DNA from: JAUIAS01 sp030425395 | GTDB lineage: Bacteria > Pseudomonadota > Alphaproteobacteria > Rhodobacterales > Rhodobacteraceae | Length of the DNA stretch: 64,000 nt | Direction: 5' to 3' | Assembly (NCBI GenBank): GCA_043553855.1 | Contig: CP121336.1 | Coordinates: forward strand, 1,674,001-1,738,000 | Shown: one piece after another, positions 61,817-64,000 of the stretch | Numbering within the stretch: position 1 is the first letter of the stretch | Layout: each line of letters begins with the position of its first letter | Notes under the pieces: generated by a model | Database searches by the model: none | Told to the model about the DNA's origin: nothing | The model's input: the letters and a program-made list of their open reading frames with translations, nothing else | Made by a program: the position numbers and the translations under genes

Positions 61817-62911
61817 CTATTTTGCCAATGGGCTGAGAATGATCGTGGTCGCGTTTTTCAGGACGTCGCGCTGGGCGGTAAGAAGATCTGCCGGTGTGCC
61901 GGGGCGACCGCGCAGGAAATCCTGAGGCAGGCCATCGCGCCGCCTGAGCATCGCAATCAACGCGGGCGAGGATGCAGGGACAAAATGGTTTATTCCGGTG
62001 TTGTCCGAAAACTCTGTCACATCAATAATGGATACCGGAAGATCGGCCACCGTTTCGGCATCGCGCAGATTTCCAAGCCTTTCCGGTTCGCCAGTCAGAA
62101 CAGCCGACAGACGCAACGCGCGGTCGCGTTTGGACACAAAGATCACGAACGGTTCAGGCACACGCGCGATCCGCGCCATTTGCGAGCGGAACACATCAAT
62201 CCCGATGTCGGGTGAAATCAGAATAACCGTGGAAACCGATCTGTAGGTCCAGCCGGGATCAAGAATTTCGATCTGCCGCAATGCCTCCATCAGAAGGTAG
62301 CTGCCCATGGAATGCGCCACCAGAACCAGCTGACCGTTTGTCGCCCCGTGGGCGGTTCTGAGTGTTTCCTCCAGCCCGTCGCGGGCAAAGATCACGCTGT
62401 CTTCGTCATACTGATAGCCGAGAGGGTGGGCCCGGCTGGGCCAGGCATAAACCAGTGACGCACCGGGGATATCAAGATCGGACCGCATCTGAGCCATTCG
62501 AAAAATGGCATCCGAAAAACTGTTGTTGAAGCCGTGCACGAAAACCGTCAGTTCCCGCGAACCCGCGACTTGCCCCTTTCGCAGGCTTTGGCGAAACGCG
62601 CCGTTGTCAGCATAGTCGGTCTTGGCCAGAAAGGCGAAATCCCTTCTTGGATCCGGCTCTGCACCGCCGTTTGACACAGCGCCGACATCACGGTTGGGCG
62701 GCACGGAAACCGTGACTTTCCCGTATTCAACGCGTCGGCCACGCACAAAACCAAGCCCGCCGTCGGCGGATTTCTGACGGTTTGTGGCAAAGAAGACGGT
62801 TTGCGTTTCGGCGTTGGCAGGTGCGTCCGTGATGATCGGTGCGGCGGACCTGTCCACGGAACAGGCCGAAAGGGCAAAAGCCAAAATAAAGAATGCACGT
62901 ACCGGTTTCAT
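61817..62911 (-). CDS. Alpha/beta hydrolase lipoprotein (DUF900-like)
   Basis: The 364-aa product starts with a lipoprotein signal (MKPVRAFFILAFALSAC; lipobox LSAC) and has VFFATNRQ, the hydrolase core LTVFVHGFNNSFSDAIFRMAQM, the nucleophile elbow VLVAHSMGSYLLMEAL and a late histidine in TGINHFVPASSPAL. This fits DUF900-type serine hydrolases in the envelope, with unknown substrate. The ATG at 62911 opens the signal peptide. Confidence 0.9.
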   Translation of the reverse strand: MKPVRAFFILAFALSACSVDRSAAPIITDAPANAETQTVFFATNRQKSADGGLGFVRGRRVEYGKVTVSVPPNRDVGAVSNGGAEPDPRRDFAFLAKTDYADNGAFRQSLRKGQVAGSRELTVFVHGFNNSFSDAIFRMAQMRSDLDIPGASLVYAWPSRAHPLGYQYDEDSVIFARDGLEETLRTAHGATNGQLVLVAHSMGSYLLMEALRQIEILDPGWTYRSVSTVILISPDIGIDVFRSQMARIARVPEPFVIFVSKRDRALRLSAVLTGEPERLGNLRDAETVADLPVSIIDVTEFSDNTGINHFVPASSPALIAMLRRRDGLPQDFLRGRPGTPADLLTAQRDVLKNATTIILSPLAK

Positions 62912-62959
62912 GGCCACCTTGTCTGCACACACGGTGATTCCGGCGTGACTACCAATGGC

Positions 62960-64000
62960 CTACAGAACGTAACGGCTGACGTCAGCAGATTTCGTCAATT
63001 CGCCGAGGTTGCGTTCCACAAAGGCGGCATCAACCACGACAGCGTCCCCCGCACGGTCCGGTGCGGAAAAGGACAGTTCCTCAAACACTCTTTCCATCAC
63101 GGTATAAAGCCGGCGCGCGCCGATGTTTTCGACGGTTGTGTTCACTTCGGCCGCAATGCGGGCCAGCGCTGCGATTCCATCGTCTGAAAAGGACACGGTG
63201 ACCTCTTCGGTTCCCATAAGCGCGGTATACTGACGGGTAAGCGCGTTGTCGGTTTCGGTCAGGATGCGGACAAAATCGTCTTCTGTCAGGGCGCGCAGGT
63301 TTACCCGTATTGGCAAGCGGCCCTGAAGTTCAGGCAAAAGATCCGATGGCTTGGCGATATGGAAAGCACCCGAGGCGATAAACAGGATATGGTCAGTTTT
63401 CACGGGGCCAAATTTGGTGGAAACGGTTGTGCCTTCGATCAAGGGCAACAGATCGCGTTGCACGCCTTCGCGGCTCACATCGGCACCGCGCGCATCCGAG
63501 CGGGCGCATACCTTGTCGATCTCATCCAGAAAAACGATGCCGTTCTGTTCGACAGCGTCCAGCGCAGCCCGGTTCACGGTTTCGTCGTCCAGAAGCTTGT
63601 CCGCCTCTTCGCCGATCAGGATGTCATAGCTTTCGGCAACGCTCAGTTTGCGGCGCGTTGTGCGTTGGCCAAATGCCTTACCGAACATATCACCGAGATT
63701 CATCATTCCCATGTTGTTGCCGGGTTGGCCGGGGATATCGAACATTTGCATCGGGTTCGAATTATCGGCGATGTCCAATTCGATGATGGTATCGTTCAGT
63801 TCACCGGACTTGAGCTTTTTACGGAACATTTCGCGGGTCGCATCGCGCGCGTCGGTTCCGGCGATTGCCTCGATCACACGGTCTTCGGCGGACTTATAGG
63901 CGCGTGCGCGCACTTCTTCGCGCATGAAGTCCCGGGTCTGGGCGATGGCGCTGTCCATCAGATCGCGAATGATCTGCTCAACGTCGCGCCCGACATAGCC
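62960..64000 (-). CDS. hslU: HslU ATPase of the HslUV protease, 5' end missing at window edge
   Basis: HslU unfolds substrates for the HslV peptidase. The visible 346 residues run from GYVGRDVEQIIRDL to the C-terminal SADVSRYVL, with Walker B IVFLDEIDKVCAR, a sensor region GAFHIAKPSDLLPELQGRLPIRV and the arginine finger region NIGARRLYTVMER. The first part, including Walker A, lies beyond the right edge, as would hslV. The upstream lipoprotein gene is 48 bp downstream on the same strand. Confidence 0.96.
   Translation of the reverse strand, partial: GYVGRDVEQIIRDLMDSAIAQTRDFMREEVRARAYKSAEDRVIEAIAGTDARDATREMFRKKLKSGELNDTIIELDIADNSNPMQMFDIPGQPGNNMGMMNLGDMFGKAFGQRTTRRKLSVAESYDILIGEEADKLLDDETVNRAALDAVEQNGIVFLDEIDKVCARSDARGADVSREGVQRDLLPLIEGTTVSTKFGPVKTDHILFIASGAFHIAKPSDLLPELQGRLPIRVNLRALTEDDFVRILTETDNALTRQYTALMGTEEVTVSFSDDGIAALARIAAEVNTTVENIGARRLYTVMERVFEELSFSAPDRAGDAVVVDAAFVERNLGELTKSADVSRYVL

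Noticed and set aside
1..64000. tRNA, rRNA, CRISPR, phage and insertion sequence signals
   Set aside because: No cloverleaf-like gene, repeat-spacer array, transposase, integrase or terminal inverted repeats were recognised; a covariance-model scan would be the decisive test for small RNA genes.

Overview
The window looks like a chromosomal core region of a marine alphaproteobacterium of the Rhodobacteraceae (Roseobacter group). This rests on family-typical gene order (rho-hemJ-[origin]-maf-aroE-coaE-dnaQ, with secB-fxsA-tim44-mltA-smr beyond; mnmE-mnmG-rsmG-parA-parB; rimP-nusA-ylxR-infB; hrcA-grpE beside rph-rdgB-hemW), on moderately high GC, and on protein details such as MFHVKHF at the MnmG start. 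The species cannot be named from the sequence alone. I saw no rRNA, tRNA, CRISPR array, insertion sequence, prophage or integrase.

Layout. 0-6.6 kb: a cut secreted protein, a membrane-anchored hypothetical protein and secA (leftward), then a parvulin, argJ and mutT (rightward). 6.7-13.2 kb: a 46-aa protein behind a candidate promoter/operator, then the translation-transcription operon rimP-nusA-ylxR-infB, whose leader ends in a terminator-like hairpin just before rimP. 13.2-19.6 kb: proline iminopeptidase plus a short Tat-exported solute-binding protein, ubiG, the comF-grxC-nitrilase-marR cluster, a degenerate methyltransferase and hemH. 19.6-30.1 kb: cell-wall proteins (two YkuD proteins and a CAP lipoprotein), a NaChBac-type sodium channel, an RNA methyltransferase, a tandem pair of ABC exporters, cca, CoA pyrophosphatase and Hsp33. 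30.2-37.6 kb: a Nudix protein, a response-regulator/phosphatase with a divergent Hpt protein, ilvA, argG, a candidate small RNA, a P-loop plus class-IV aminotransferase pair, and exported MsrA. 37.7-47.9 kb: ribokinase, malic enzyme, mutS, grpE-hrcA and rph-rdgB-hemW.

47.9-55.7 kb is the chromosome maintenance region: parB, parA, rsmG, mnmG, mnmE, rho and hemJ run leftward, with two perfect parS palindromes inside rsmG and across the mnmG start codon. The 406-bp gap between hemJ and maf has an AT-rich core and several DnaA boxes, one abutting the maf start codon. I call it the probable origin of replication. maf-aroE-coaE-dnaQ run rightward from it with overlapping starts, so the genes on both sides point away from the origin. 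The right end carries secB-fxsA, tim44-mltA-smr, a lipoprotein hydrolase and hslU, which is cut by the edge.

Most of the window is conserved housekeeping DNA. The less explained signals are the hairpin before rimP, the orphan small-RNA candidate at about 35.02-35.13 kb, the operator-like repeat before the 46-aa gene, the parS sites embedded in genes, and several small or degenerate proteins. Promoters, starts and RNA elements were read by eye and are predictions.
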